Shown here: positions 15,836 through 24,091 of the stretch, piece by piece
Numbering within the stretch: position 1 is the stretch's first letter
Layout: every line of letters starts with the position of its first letter
Source: Pantoea sp. RIT-PI-b
Lineage (GTDB): Bacteria > Pseudomonadota > Gammaproteobacteria > Enterobacterales > Enterobacteriaceae
Direction: 5' to 3'
Assembly: GCF_001187905.1 (NCBI RefSeq)
Contig: NZ_LGIS01000007.1
Span: 62,001-126,000, forward strand
DNA length: 64,000 nucleotides
The notes under the pieces: generated by a model
The model's input: only the letters and a program-made list of their open reading frames with translations
What the model was told of the DNA's origin: nothing
The model's database searches: none
Program-made: the position numbers and the translations under genes

Positions 15836-15860
15836 TGATAGTAATGTCTCAGCGTTATTA

Positions 15861-15884
15861 GTCCGCTGTGTGCCAGAAGCGGAC
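15861..15884. repeat. Dyad GTCCGCT-N10-AGCGGAC, left of defence cassette
   Basis: 24-bp dyad with perfect 7-bp arms and a 10-nt spacer. A second copy with identical arms and spacing is at 17990-18013. The two frame the AT-rich DUF262/HEPN module. Similar short extragenic dyads occur in enteric genomes, so a boundary role is inference. Confidence 0.7.
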
Positions 15885-16093
15885 GTTTGTGCTTGAGACT
15901 ATTCAAAAGCTACACTGGAAAGGCGCTATAGCGATTTGGGATGTGATCGACAATAACAGCCATATCATGTATCGTTAAATTCATGACAAAAGCTTTAAAT
16001 ACCATATTAAATGTTAAATTTCGGCATGCCACATGATAATAAAGCTTGATGTAAATTTAAAAGATTCTCGTTATTCTAAACAGGATATAATTT

Positions 16094-17215
16094 ATGAGTG
16101 AATTAATAAAACAAATTGACACTAGAAGAAAGGAGATATTTACAGACTCCTATCCTATGTCTATTGGTGAGCTTGTTAATCTATATAAAGACGGAGAAAT
16201 TGATATAAACCCGTCCTTCCAAAGGTTTTTTAGATGGAGTCACCAGCAAAAAGTAAGCTTAATTGAGTCTGTTTTGTTAGGAATACCCATACCGTCTATA
16301 TTCGTTGCGCAAAGGGATGATGGCGTTTGGGATCTCGTTGATGGCTTGCAAAGAATATCAACCATATTAGCCCTTATGGGTGAATTAAAAGATGACAAAG
16401 GTGAGTTACAACCATCTTTAGTTTTAAAAGGAACCAAATACCTCCCGGGTTTAGATGGTAAGGTTTGGAACGGAGATGAAAATAACGAGATTGAAAAATC
16501 CATTAAGATGGCATTTAAGAGGGAAAAAATAGAAATAAAAATAATAAAAAAGGAAAGCGATGTAAATACTAAATTTGAACTGTTTCAAAGGCTGAATACT
16601 GGTGGTAGTGAACTATCTGAACAGGAGGTTCGAAACTGTCTTCTTATCATGCTCGATAAAAATGCATATGATCGTTTAGATGAACTATCAAAATACCAAA
16701 CATTTAAAGATTCAATATCCATTACGGAAAGGCTATATGATGAAAGATACGATATGGAATTGGTTCTAAGGCTATTTGTTTTAGGTAACTCCAATGCACA
16801 AGAACTTCGCGGCATTGAAGAAGTATCTGAATACTTAACAAATAAGGTGACTGATCTTACCAGTGATAAATTTGATTGGGACAATGAATCTCAGTTGTTT
16901 AAAAAAACCTTTGATTTTATATATGAAGTTTTGGAAGATAATTCATTTAAAAAGTTTGATTTTCAAAGGGATGCTTTCCGAGGTGGATTCCACCTATCAG
17001 CTTATGAGGTTTTAGCTACTGGAGTTTACAAAAGCTTGAAAACTGGTCGAATGAGTGACAATGATGTTAAAAACACTTTGCACCAATCTTCAAGAGATAT
17101 TTTTGCAGATGATGTATTCATCAAGCACAGTGGTTCAGGTGCTAAAGCAAACTATAGATGGCCGCGTTTTCAAGAATTAATTGATAAGGTGTTTCTAAAT
17201 GGAAATAAACCTTAA
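16094..17215 (+). CDS. DUF262 (GmrS/ParB-like) NTPase protein
   Basis: 373 aa. The N-terminal DUF262 domain is clear: INPSFQRFFRW at 38-48 (the Q-R-x-x-x-W element) and LVDGLQR at 81-87 (the D-G-x-Q-R element). This domain is found in GmrSD-type restriction and several defence proteins and is related to ParB NTPases. There is no C-terminal DUF1524 HNH nuclease, so nuclease action probably comes from the partner gene. RBS AGGAT is 8 nt before the ATG. Strongly AT-rich. Its 3' end overlaps the HEPN gene by 17 bp, which implies co-translation. It is prophage cargo at the fun(Z) position of P2. Family call secure; anti-phage role inferred. Confidence 0.85.
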   Translation: MSELIKQIDTRRKEIFTDSYPMSIGELVNLYKDGEIDINPSFQRFFRWSHQQKVSLIESVLLGIPIPSIFVAQRDDGVWDLVDGLQRISTILALMGELKDDKGELQPSLVLKGTKYLPGLDGKVWNGDENNEIEKSIKMAFKREKIEIKIIKKESDVNTKFELFQRLNTGGSELSEQEVRNCLLIMLDKNAYDRLDELSKYQTFKDSISITERLYDERYDMELVLRLFVLGNSNAQELRGIEEVSEYLTNKVTDLTSDKFDWDNESQLFKKTFDFIYEVLEDNSFKKFDFQRDAFRGGFHLSAYEVLATGVYKSLKTGRMSDNDVKNTLHQSSRDIFADDVFIKHSGSGAKANYRWPRFQELIDKVFLNGNKP

Positions 17216-17867
17216 AGATAAACTGCAGTCATTCATTGAGAGTGACAAGGCATGGCGAAAAAAAGAAATGACTTTACTCAAGTCGTTCGTTTTCTCTTCA
17301 TCGGGAATGAACGAACATACTCATATAAGAGCTGGTGTTGCGCTTTTATACTCTCATTGGGAAGGGCATATAAAAGCCGCATCTTTACACTACATTGAGT
17401 ATCTCAACTGCCTTCAGCTTAAGTTAAGCCAACTTTCAGATAATAATGTAACTTCATATATTTATGATAAATTAATTTCTCTTAATGGCTCAAAAGTCAT
17501 AAGCTCTTATTCAGGGCTGTCAAATGCCATTTGTAATAATCTGGATAATGAGATTTTTAATATCACGGCATTAAGAGTAATTAAAACTGAAAGTAACCTT
17601 AAAATGAGGCGACTTGAGGATATTTTGCATGTTATTGGGTTGGATAATTCGGTTTTCATGGCGAACAAAGTACATATTGATGAGGTTTTACTGAATTATA
17701 GAAATAAAATTTCTCATGGGGAACGAACTGAAGGATGGCAAACCAGTACTCTAAGTAAATCTTCATATAATGATCTGCATGATAAGGTAATTGAGTTAAT
17801 AGACCATTTTGATGAGCTGCTTATTCAGCATGTTTTGGATGAGAAATACCTTAAAGTATCTTCCTGA
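17199..17867 (+). CDS. HEPN-domain protein (MAE_28990/MAE_18760 type), probable RNase
   Basis: 222 aa. All-helical protein with the HEPN catalytic signature R168-N-K-I-S-H173 (R-x4-H) in L-N-Y-R-N-K-I-S-H-G. The N-terminal region (LLKSFVFSSSG..., LLYSHWEGHIKAASLHYIEYL) matches the MAE_28990/MAE_18760 HEPN group. HEPN proteins are metal-independent RNases common in toxin, abortive-infection and CRISPR systems. The start lies inside the upstream DUF262 gene. I infer a two-protein system in which the DUF262 protein senses or controls and the HEPN protein cuts RNA. AT-rich, followed by a terminator. Confidence 0.82.
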   Translation: MEINLKDKLQSFIESDKAWRKKEMTLLKSFVFSSSGMNEHTHIRAGVALLYSHWEGHIKAASLHYIEYLNCLQLKLSQLSDNNVTSYIYDKLISLNGSKVISSYSGLSNAICNNLDNEIFNITALRVIKTESNLKMRRLEDILHVIGLDNSVFMANKVHIDEVLLNYRNKISHGERTEGWQTSTLSKSSYNDLHDKVIELIDHFDELLIQHVLDEKYLKVSS

Positions 17868-17899
17868 TGATTTTAATGTTAATAATTTTTTTGTCAGAC

Positions 17900-17928
17900 A
17901 AGACCCTCAGTAAAAGAGGGTCTTCTTG
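17900..17928 (+). terminator. Terminator after DUF262/HEPN pair
   Basis: AAGACCCTC (17900-17908), loop AGTAAAA, GAGGGTCTT (17916-17924), then CTTG. The T-run is short. The same arm sequence is in the terminator at 429-462 behind the ImmA-like gene. Confidence 0.65.
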
Positions 17929-17989
17929 ACATTATTATATGTATTTCTGTTATTTTTAATATTAAACATGACGACATAAAAATCTTCAT

Positions 17990-18013
17990 GTCCGCTTCTC
18001 GCTCAAAGCGGAC
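17990..18013. repeat. Dyad GTCCGCT-N10-AGCGGAC, right of defence cassette
   Basis: Same arms and spacing as the copy at 15861-15884; only the spacer differs. It lies about 90 bp before the invertase gene, where composition returns from AT-rich to GC-rich. Confidence 0.7.
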
Positions 18014-18104
18014 ATATTCAAATAACAATGTTTGAGAGAAAGATATTCCTGGCACTTATTAACGGTCTGCTGGCACACTTCGCGGCTTTTAACGGAATGA
18101 ATCC

Positions 18105-18719
18105 ATGCTGATTGGCTATATCCGGGTATCAACAAATGAGCAGAATACGGATTTACAGCGCAACGCACTCAAGAGCGCAAATTGCGACCTGATTCTCGAG
18201 GATAAAATAAGCGGAAAATCCCGCGACAGGCCGGGACTTAAAAAGGCGCTGCGCACGCTGGGGCAGGGAGACACGCTCGTTGTGTGGAAGCTCGATCGGC
18301 TGGGGCGCAGCATGCAGCATCTGGTTATGCTTACCGAGGAGCTGCGCGAGCGGGGCGTTAACTTTCGCAGCCTGACGGACAGCATTGATACCAGCACGCC
18401 CATGGGGCGATTCTTTTTCCACGTGATGGGCGCGCTTGCCGAAATGGAACGTGAGCTAATCGTGGAGCGAACACGCGCCGGTCTGGCGGCCGCCCGCGAG
18501 AAAGGTCGCATTGGTGGCAGGCGGCGGTTAATGACGCCGGAAATCACGGAGCGCGCCCGGCGAATGCTGGCGCAGGGGGCGACGCTTCTCCAGGTGTCAC
18601 TGGTGATCGGCGTATCGGTTAAAACGCTTTACCGCTATATCCCCGCATCAGAGCAGCGGGCGCTGCGCTCGTCGGTTGTGTCATCACCCACACAACAGCA
18701 AATCAGTGCCCCGAAGTAA
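18105..18719 (+). CDS. Serine DNA invertase (Gin/Pin/Hin family)
   Basis: 204 aa. Small serine recombinase: catalytic Ser9 in YIRVSTNEQ with Arg8, the L-D-R-L-G-R segment at 63-68, the long E helix (GRFFFHVMGALAEMERELIVERTRAGL) and a C-terminal helix-turn-helix (LLQVSLVIGVSVKTLYRYIP). These enzymes invert DNA between 26-bp sites with help from Fis bound to an enhancer, often inside the invertase gene. Its natural substrate is the fibre segment at 14486-15822. The last ~20 codons (SSVVSSPTQQQISAPK) extend beyond the usual Gin end and contain the Ogr site of the FI promoter. Confidence 0.92.
   Translation: MLIGYIRVSTNEQNTDLQRNALKSANCDLILEDKISGKSRDRPGLKKALRTLGQGDTLVVWKLDRLGRSMQHLVMLTEELRERGVNFRSLTDSIDTSTPMGRFFFHVMGALAEMERELIVERTRAGLAAAREKGRIGGRRRLMTPEITERARRMLAQGATLLQVSLVIGVSVKTLYRYIPASEQRALRSSVVSSPTQQQISAPK
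18676..18695. promoter_or_regulatory. Ogr-activator site before gene FI
   Basis: TTGT (18676-18679), 12 bases, ACAA (18692-18695), inside a wider GTTGT...ACAAC dyad. Centre is about 80 bp before the FI ATG, so a start of transcription near 18740 fits the -55 rule. It corresponds to the P2 F promoter and overlaps the 3' end of the invertase gene. Confidence 0.75.
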
Positions 18720-18764
18720 CATAGCGCCGACCATAGCGGAACCCCTTCACAGGAGAACCGCCAT

Positions 18765-19934
18765 ATGGCACAGGATTATCACCACGGCGTGCGCGTTGAG
18801 GAAATCAACGAGGGCACCCGAACCATTACCACCATCAGCACGGCGATTGTCGGACTGGTCTGCACCGGCGACGACGCCGACGCAGCCACGTTCCCGCTTA
18901 ACCGTCCGGTACTGCTGACCGACGTCCTAACCGCGAGCGGCAAGGCGGGCGAGTCCGGCACGCTGGCCCGCTCGCTGGACGCCATCGGCGACCAGGCTAA
19001 ACCCGTCACCGTCGTAGTGCGCGTGCCGCAGGGCGAAACCGAGGCCGAAACCACCGCCAACATCATCGGCGGCGTCACCGACGGCCAGCGCACCGGCATG
19101 AAAGCCCTGCTGGCCGCGCAGGCGGTGTGCGGCGTCAAGCCCCGCATTCTCGGCGTGCCGGGCCATGACACGCAGGCCGTTGCAACCGAGCTGCTGAGCG
19201 TGGCGCAGAGCCTGCGCGGCTTCGCCTACCTGTCGGCGTACGGCTGTAAGAGCGTGGAAGAGGCGATCGCCTACCGCGCGAACTTCAGCCAGCGCGAGGG
19301 CATGCTCATCTGGCCTGACTTCATCAACTTTGACACCGTGCTGAAGGCGGACGCGACGGCCTTCGCCACCGCCCGCGCGCTCGGCCTGCGCGCCAAAATC
19401 GACGAACAGACCGGCTGGCACAAATCCCTGTCGAACGTCGGCGTGAACGGCGTCACCGGCATCTCAAAAGACGTGTTCTGGGACCTGCAGGATCCGGCTA
19501 CCGACTCCGGCCTGCTGAACCAGAACGACATCACCACGCTTATTCGTAAAGATGGCTTCCGCTTCTGGGGTTCGCGCTGCCTGAGCGACGACCCGCTGTT
19601 TGCGTTTGAGTGTTATACCCGCACGGCGCAGGTGCTGGCCGACACCATGGCCGAGGCGCACATGTGGGCGGTGGACGGCCCGCTTAACCCGTCGCTGGCC
19701 CGCGACATTATCGAGGGCATCCGCGCGAAGCTGCGCAGCCTCGTGAATCAGGGCTATCTCATCGGCGCGGACTGCTGGCTGGACGAGAGCGTAAACGACA
19801 AGGACACGCTGAAGGCGGGCAAGCTGCTGATTGACTACGACTACACGCCGGTGCCGCCGCTGGAAAACCTGCTGCTGCGCCAGCGCATCACCGATCAGTA
19901 CCTGGTCGATTTCGCCAGCCGTGTCAGCGCATAA
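18765..19934 (+). CDS. FI: Contractile tail sheath protein (P2 gpFI)
   Basis: 389 aa, like P2 gpFI. Sheath subunits form the outer contractile sleeve of the tail. Marks: [21 protein letters not shown] at the start, [14 protein letters not shown], and the late block [24 protein letters not shown] with [13 protein letters not shown] before the end. RBS AGGAGAA is 10 nt before the ATG. First gene of the FI-FII-E-T-U-D operon. Confidence 0.95.
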   Translation: MAQDYHHGVRVEEINEGTRTITTISTAIVGLVCTGDDADAATFPLNRPVLLTDVLTASGKAGESGTLARSLDAIGDQAKPVTVVVRVPQGETEAETTANIIGGVTDGQRTGMKALLAAQAVCGVKPRILGVPGHDTQAVATELLSVAQSLRGFAYLSAYGCKSVEEAIAYRANFSQREGMLIWPDFINFDTVLKADATAFATARALGLRAKIDEQTGWHKSLSNVGVNGVTGISKDVFWDLQDPATDSGLLNQNDITTLIRKDGFRFWGSRCLSDDPLFAFECYTRTAQVLADTMAEAHMWAVDGPLNPSLARDIIEGIRAKLRSLVNQGYLIGADCWLDESVNDKDTLKAGKLLIDYDYTPVPPLENLLLRQRITDQYLVDFASRVSA

Positions 19935-19946
19935 GGAGACTGAATC

Positions 19947-20462
19947 ATGGCATTACCCCGCAAGCTCAAGCACCTGAACCTGTTCAACGCAGGCAACAAC
20001 TGGCAGGGGCTGATTGAGTCCGTGACGCTGCCAAAAATCACCCGCAAGTTCGAAAAGTATCGCGGCGGCGGCATGGCCGGTGCGGTGGACATCGACATGG
20101 GCCTGGACGACGGCGCGCTGGACACGGAATTTACCTGCGGCGGCGTTGAGGCGCTGCTGTTCAAACAGATGGGCACCCAAACCGTGGACGGCGTGCAGCT
20201 GCGCTTTACCGGCTCAATTCAGCGCGACGACACCGGCGAGGTGCAGGCGGTGGAGCTGGTGACGCGTGGCCGCCACAAGGAGCTGGACTCCGGCGAGTGG
20301 AAGACCGGCGAATCCAGCACCACCAAGGTGTCCGGCACCAACAGCTACGCCAAGCTGACCATCAACGGCGAAGTGCTCTACGAGATTGACCTGGTGAACA
20401 TGGTTCACATCGTAGACGGCACGGACCTGATGGAAGCGCACCGCAACGCGCTCGGCCTGTAA
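19947..20462 (+). CDS. FII: Major tail tube protein (P2 gpFII)
   Basis: 171 aa, P2 gpFII is 172. It polymerises into the inner tube. Marks: ALPRKLKHLNLFNAGNNWQG at the start, EVTLPKI-like VTLPKITRKFEKYRGGGM, and the end ELVTRGRHKELDSGEWK...LVNMVHIVDGTDLMEAHRNALGL. RBS AAGGAG 9 nt before the ATG, 12 bp after FI. Confidence 0.95.
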   Translation: MALPRKLKHLNLFNAGNNWQGLIESVTLPKITRKFEKYRGGGMAGAVDIDMGLDDGALDTEFTCGGVEALLFKQMGTQTVDGVQLRFTGSIQRDDTGEVQAVELVTRGRHKELDSGEWKTGESSTTKVSGTNSYAKLTINGEVLYEIDLVNMVHIVDGTDLMEAHRNALGL

Positions 20463-20469
20463 TCAACCC

Positions 20470-20496
20470 GGCAGGGGAGACCCTGCCGCCTTTTAC
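20470..20496 (+). terminator. Hairpin between FII and E
   Basis: GGCAGGG-GAGA-CCCTGCC followed by GCCTTTTACCCTTT. Probably a partial terminator that lowers expression of the distal tail genes after the abundant sheath and tube genes. No strong T-run. Confidence 0.5.
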
Positions 20497-20515
20497 CCTT
20501 TAGCGAGACATCATC

Positions 20516-20818
20516 ATGACCGACAAAACTACCGAAAAGACCGTTGAGCTGGACACCCCGATTTCGCGCGGGAAAACCGAGATTAAGAGCGTCGTCGTGC
20601 GCAAGCCGCAGTCCGGCGCGCTGCGCGGCACGCGCCTGCAGGCGCTGATGGACATGGACGTGAACGCCATGATCACCGTGCTGCCGCGCGTCACCACCCC
20701 GGCGCTGACCGTGCAGGAAATCACCGAGATGGACCCCGCCGATCTGGTGAGCCTGTCGGTTGAGGTGGTCACTTTTTTACTGAAGAAGTCGGTGCTGTCG
20801 GATTTAGCGACGGCCTGA
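20516..20818 (+). CDS. E: Tail protein E (P2 gpE, 0-frame product)
   Basis: 100 aa. Product of normal decoding; in P2 it is a tail assembly chaperone partner of E+E'. Sequence: basic/acidic N-terminus, then VVVRKPQSGALRGTRLQALMDMDVNAMITVLPRVT (residues ~24-58), ending SDLATA. It contains the slip site TTTTTTA at 20773-20779. ATG at 20516 has RBS GCGAGA weakly upstream. Confidence 0.9.
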   Translation: MTDKTTEKTVELDTPISRGKTEIKSVVVRKPQSGALRGTRLQALMDMDVNAMITVLPRVTTPALTVQEITEMDPADLVSLSVEVVTFLLKKSVLSDLATA

Positions 20819-20952
20819 CGGTAGACGATCTGGTGGCGGACATTGCCACCGTCTTTCACTGGCCGCCGTCCGTTACCGAGTTCATGACGCTGACCGAGGT
20901 ACTCGAATGGCGGCATAAGGCGATAATGCGACACGGGACCAGCGATGAGTGA
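20516..20952 (+). CDS. E': E+E' fusion made by -1 ribosomal frameshift
   Basis: At codons 86-88 of E the heptamer T-TTT-TTA (20773-20779) fits the X-XXY-YYZ slippery rule. A -1 shift continues as T-E-E-V-G-A-V-G-F-S-D-G-L-T-V-D-D-L... to a TGA at 20950-20952, giving about 145 aa; the P2 E+E' protein is about this size. The E' frame has no independent start. It encodes family-like residues (VDDLVADIATVFHWPPSV, LTEVLEWRHKAI). The E' stop overlaps the gpT start by 8 bp. The shift is established in P2 and lambda G/GT; here it is inferred from sequence. Confidence 0.88.
20773..20779 (+). other. Slippery heptamer TTTTTTA for E/E' frameshift
   Basis: Six T then A, in register X-XXY-YYZ with respect to the E frame. 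Positioned 13 codons before the 0-frame stop. P2 uses a T-rich heptamer at the same place. Confidence 0.85.
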
Positions 20953-23900
20953 TAAAGACTTGCGCCTGCAGCTTGTTCTTAACGCGGTAGACAAACTAAC
21001 CCGCCCCTTCCGTTCTGCAAAGGCCAGCACCCGCGAGCTGGCCGACTCCCTGCGCACCGCGCGCGCCAGCCTGAAAGATTTAGACGCGCAGGCCGCGCGC
21101 ATCGACGGCTTCCGTAAAGCCCGGTCACAGCTTGCCATCACCGCAAACAATCTTAAGGGCGCGCGCGAAGAGGCGGCGAAGCTGGCGACGCAGTTCAGCG
21201 AGACCAACCGGCCCACCGCCGCGCAGGCGAGGGTGCTGGAGCAGGCGAAGAACCGCGTGCGCGAGCTGCAGCAGAGCTATAACGGGCTGCTGGGATCGGT
21301 ACAGCGCCAGCGCGCCGCGCTCACCGAGTCCGGCGTTGATACCAAAAAGCTGAGCCAGGCACAGCGCGACCTGAAAGGCCGTGCCGACGAGGCACGCGCG
21401 GCGATTGACCGCCAGCAGAAGTCGCTGAAGCGGCTCGGCGAGCAGCAGGCGAAGCTCAACGCGGTGCGGGAGCGCCACGCCCGCTCGCTGGAGGTGCGCG
21501 ATAAAATTGCCGGTGCCGGTGCGGCGACCACCGTCGCCGGGCTGGCGATGGGCGCGCCGGTGATGGCCGCCGTGAAAGCCTCGGCGGACATGGAAGACGC
21601 TATGAAGGGCGTGGCGAAGCAGGTTAACGGCCTGCGCGACAACAACGGCAACCGCACGGCGCAGTTCTACGACATGCAGGCCGCCATCAAGGCCGCCAGC
21701 GAGCAGCTGCCGATGGACAACGGCGCGATTGACTACGCCGCGCTGGTCGAGGGCGGGGCACGAATGGGCGTGACCAACCAGAACGATTCTTACGAGGACC
21801 AGAAGCGCGACCTGCTGGCGTTTGCCACCACGGCGGCGAAGGCGTCCACCGCGTTTGAGCTGCCCGCCGGTGAGCTGGCCGAGGGGCTGGGCAAGATTGC
21901 GCAGCTCTACAAAATCCCCACGCGCAACATCGAGCAGCTGGGCGACGCGCTGAACTACCTGGACGACAACGCGATGTCCAAGGGATCGGACATTATCGAC
22001 GTGCTGCAGCGCATGGGCGGCGTGGCGGACAGGCTGGACTACCGCAAGGCCGCCGCGCTCGGCTCCACGTTCCTGAGCCTCGGCGCGACGGCGGAAACCG
22101 CCGCCAGCGCGGCGAACGCCATGGTGCGCGAACTCTCCGTTGCCACCATGCAGGGCAAGTCCTTCATGGGCGGCATGGCGCTGCTGAAGCTCGATCCGAA
22201 ACAGATTGAAAAGCAGATGACTACCGACGCGATGGGCACCATTCAGCGCGTGCTGGAGAAGGTGAATAACCTGCCCGCCGACAAGCGTCTTACCGCGATG
22301 ACCATGGTGTTTGGCAAGGAGTTCGGCAAGGACGCGGCGAAGCTCGCCAACAACATGCCGGAGCTGCGTCGCCAGCTGCAGCTGACGCAGGGCAACGCGG
22401 CCAGCGGCTCCATGCAGAAAGAGTCCGACATCAACAAGGACTCGCTGTCCGCGCAGTGGCTGCTGGTGAAAACCGGCGCGGCCAACACGATGAGCGGCCT
22501 CGGTGACACGCTGCGCCAGCCGCTGCTGGAAATCATGGACGCTGTGAAGCGCGTCACCGGCACCATGCGCCGCTGGGTGGAGTCGAACCCGGAGCTGGTC
22601 GGCAGGCTGATGAAAATCGCCGCCGTGGTGGCAACGGTCACGCTGGCGCTCGGCACGCTTGCCGTGGGCATGGCCGCCGTGCTGGGGCCGATCCTGATGC
22701 TGCGCTTCGGATTAAGCATGCTCGGCCTGAAGGGGCTGGCGACGCTCTCGCCGCTGCTGGGCGGGCTGGGCAAGGCATTCGCAAAACTGGCGCCCGGCCT
22801 TACATCTTCGAGTGACGGCATCAAAAAGCTGTTCTCACTGTTCAGCGGCGGCGAGGCCGGGGAGTCGGTGAACTGGCTGGAGAAAATCCGCGACGCGCTG
22901 GCCTCCCTTCGCGGCGGTGACGATGACGACGAGGACGGCGGCATACTGAACGCCTTCCGTGAAGGGGCGCTGGAGAAAATTAAGGAGAAGGCGCAGGACG
23001 CCGGGCAGACGCTGGTTGCCTCCTTCCGTAACCCGATGGCCGGTGTACGGGCGCTCGGCGCGCAGGTGCGCGGGCTGGCCGGTGCCGCCCTTGCGCCGCT
23101 GGCCGCCTCGGTGCGCGGTGCCGGTGGTGCGCTGATGTGGCTGGTGAAGTCGCCGCTGGCGCTGCTGCGCACGGTGCTGACCGGCGTAATCTGGGCGCTG
23201 GGTGCGCTGCTGAGTCCCGTCGGGCTGGCCGTCGCCGCGCTTGCCGGGGTGGCGCTGGTTATCTGGAAATACTGGGCGCCGATTAAGGCATTTTTAGGCG
23301 GCGTGGTGGACGGCTTCAGGGCCGCCGCCGGGCCGATCAGCGAGGCGTTTTCACCGCTGCAGCCGGTTTTCCAGTGGATAGGCGACAAGGTTCAGGCGCT
23401 TTTCGGCTGGTTTAAAGACCTGCTGACGCCGGTGCAGTCCACGGCGGCCGAACTGGACAGCGCCGCCGCGAAGGGCAAAGCGTTCGGGCAGGCGCTGGCC
23501 GACGGGCTGAACATGGTGATGCACCCGCTTGACTCTCTTAAGGCCGGGATCGGCGAGCTGCTGGACAAGTTCGGCCTCGTCAGCAAGGCGGCGGCTGACA
23601 CCAGGCTGCCGCAACCGCCAAAAGCGGCCAGCGTCAGTGCGGGCGGGGTAACGTTGCCTACGGGCGGCTTCCCGGCGTTTGCGGGCATGTACGACACCGG
23701 CGGCAACATCCCGGCGGGCCAGTTTGGCGTCGTGGGAGAAAACGGGCCGGAAATCGTCGGCGGCCCGGTGAGCGTGACGAGCCGGAAACGCACTGCGCAG
23801 CTGGCGGCCATGGCGGCGATGACGCTCGGCATTGCGTCCGGAACGGCGGAGGCGAAGCCGCTGCACCCGCTGAGCCTGCCCGCGCAGGCGTACCGGCAGG

Positions 23901-24091
23901 ACGCGCCGCGCCAGCAGCCCGGCATAAGCGCCGCGCCCGTGAGCATTCACGCGCCGATCACCATCGTGCAGCAGCCGGGCCAGAACGCGAAGGACGTGGT
24001 GGACGAGGTGATGCGCAGGCTGGAGGCAAAAGAGCGGCAGGCGCAGTCCCGCGCCCGCAGCAGTTACCGGGATCGAGGAGGGTTTGAATAA
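20945..24091 (+). CDS. T: Tail tape measure protein (P2 gpT)
   Basis: 1048 aa, longer than P2 gpT (~815 aa), which would predict a longer tail since tape measure length sets tail length. N-terminal ~190 residues are coiled coil (ARASLKDLDAQAARIDGFRKARS, EQAKNRVRELQQSYNGLL). Several hydrophobic stretches follow (GAATTVAGLAMGAPVMAAV, VVATVTLALGTLAVGMAAVLG, ALGALLSPVGLAVAALAGVALVI) that may enter the host membrane at injection. C-terminus holds a Gly-rich segment (GEAGES; FAGMYDTGGNIPAGQFGVVG) found in many tape measures. The ATG overlaps the E' frame; the stop overlaps gpU. Confidence 0.93.
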   Translation: MSDKDLRLQLVLNAVDKLTRPFRSAKASTRELADSLRTARASLKDLDAQAARIDGFRKARSQLAITANNLKGAREEAAKLATQFSETNRPTAAQARVLEQAKNRVRELQQSYNGLLGSVQRQRAALTESGVDTKKLSQAQRDLKGRADEARAAIDRQQKSLKRLGEQQAKLNAVRERHARSLEVRDKIAGAGAATTVAGLAMGAPVMAAVKASADMEDAMKGVAKQVNGLRDNNGNRTAQFYDMQAAIKAASEQLPMDNGAIDYAALVEGGARMGVTNQNDSYEDQKRDLLAFATTAAKASTAFELPAGELAEGLGKIAQLYKIPTRNIEQLGDALNYLDDNAMSKGSDIIDVLQRMGGVADRLDYRKAAALGSTFLSLGATAETAASAANAMVRELSVATMQGKSFMGGMALLKLDPKQIEKQMTTDAMGTIQRVLEKVNNLPADKRLTAMTMVFGKEFGKDAAKLANNMPELRRQLQLTQGNAASGSMQKESDINKDSLSAQWLLVKTGAANTMSGLGDTLRQPLLEIMDAVKRVTGTMRRWVESNPELVGRLMKIAAVVATVTLALGTLAVGMAAVLGPILMLRFGLSMLGLKGLATLSPLLGGLGKAFAKLAPGLTSSSDGIKKLFSLFSGGEAGESVNWLEKIRDALASLRGGDDDDEDGGILNAFREGALEKIKEKAQDAGQTLVASFRNPMAGVRALGAQVRGLAGAALAPLAASVRGAGGALMWLVKSPLALLRTVLTGVIWALGALLSPVGLAVAALAGVALVIWKYWAPIKAFLGGVVDGFRAAAGPISEAFSPLQPVFQWIGDKVQALFGWFKDLLTPVQSTAAELDSAAAKGKAFGQALADGLNMVMHPLDSLKAGIGELLDKFGLVSKAAADTRLPQPPKAASVSAGGVTLPTGGFPAFAGMYDTGGNIPAGQFGVVGENGPEIVGGPVSVTSRKRTAQLAAMAAMTLGIASGTAEAKPLHPLSLPAQAYRQDAPRQQPGISAAPVSIHAPITIVQQPGQNAKDVVDEVMRRLEAKERQAQSRARSSYRDRGGFE

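Noticed and set aside
22243..23388. 381-aa ORF on the minus strand inside gpT
   Set aside because: Long only because of high GC and codon bias in gpT; Ser/Ala/Pro-rich, no start signal.
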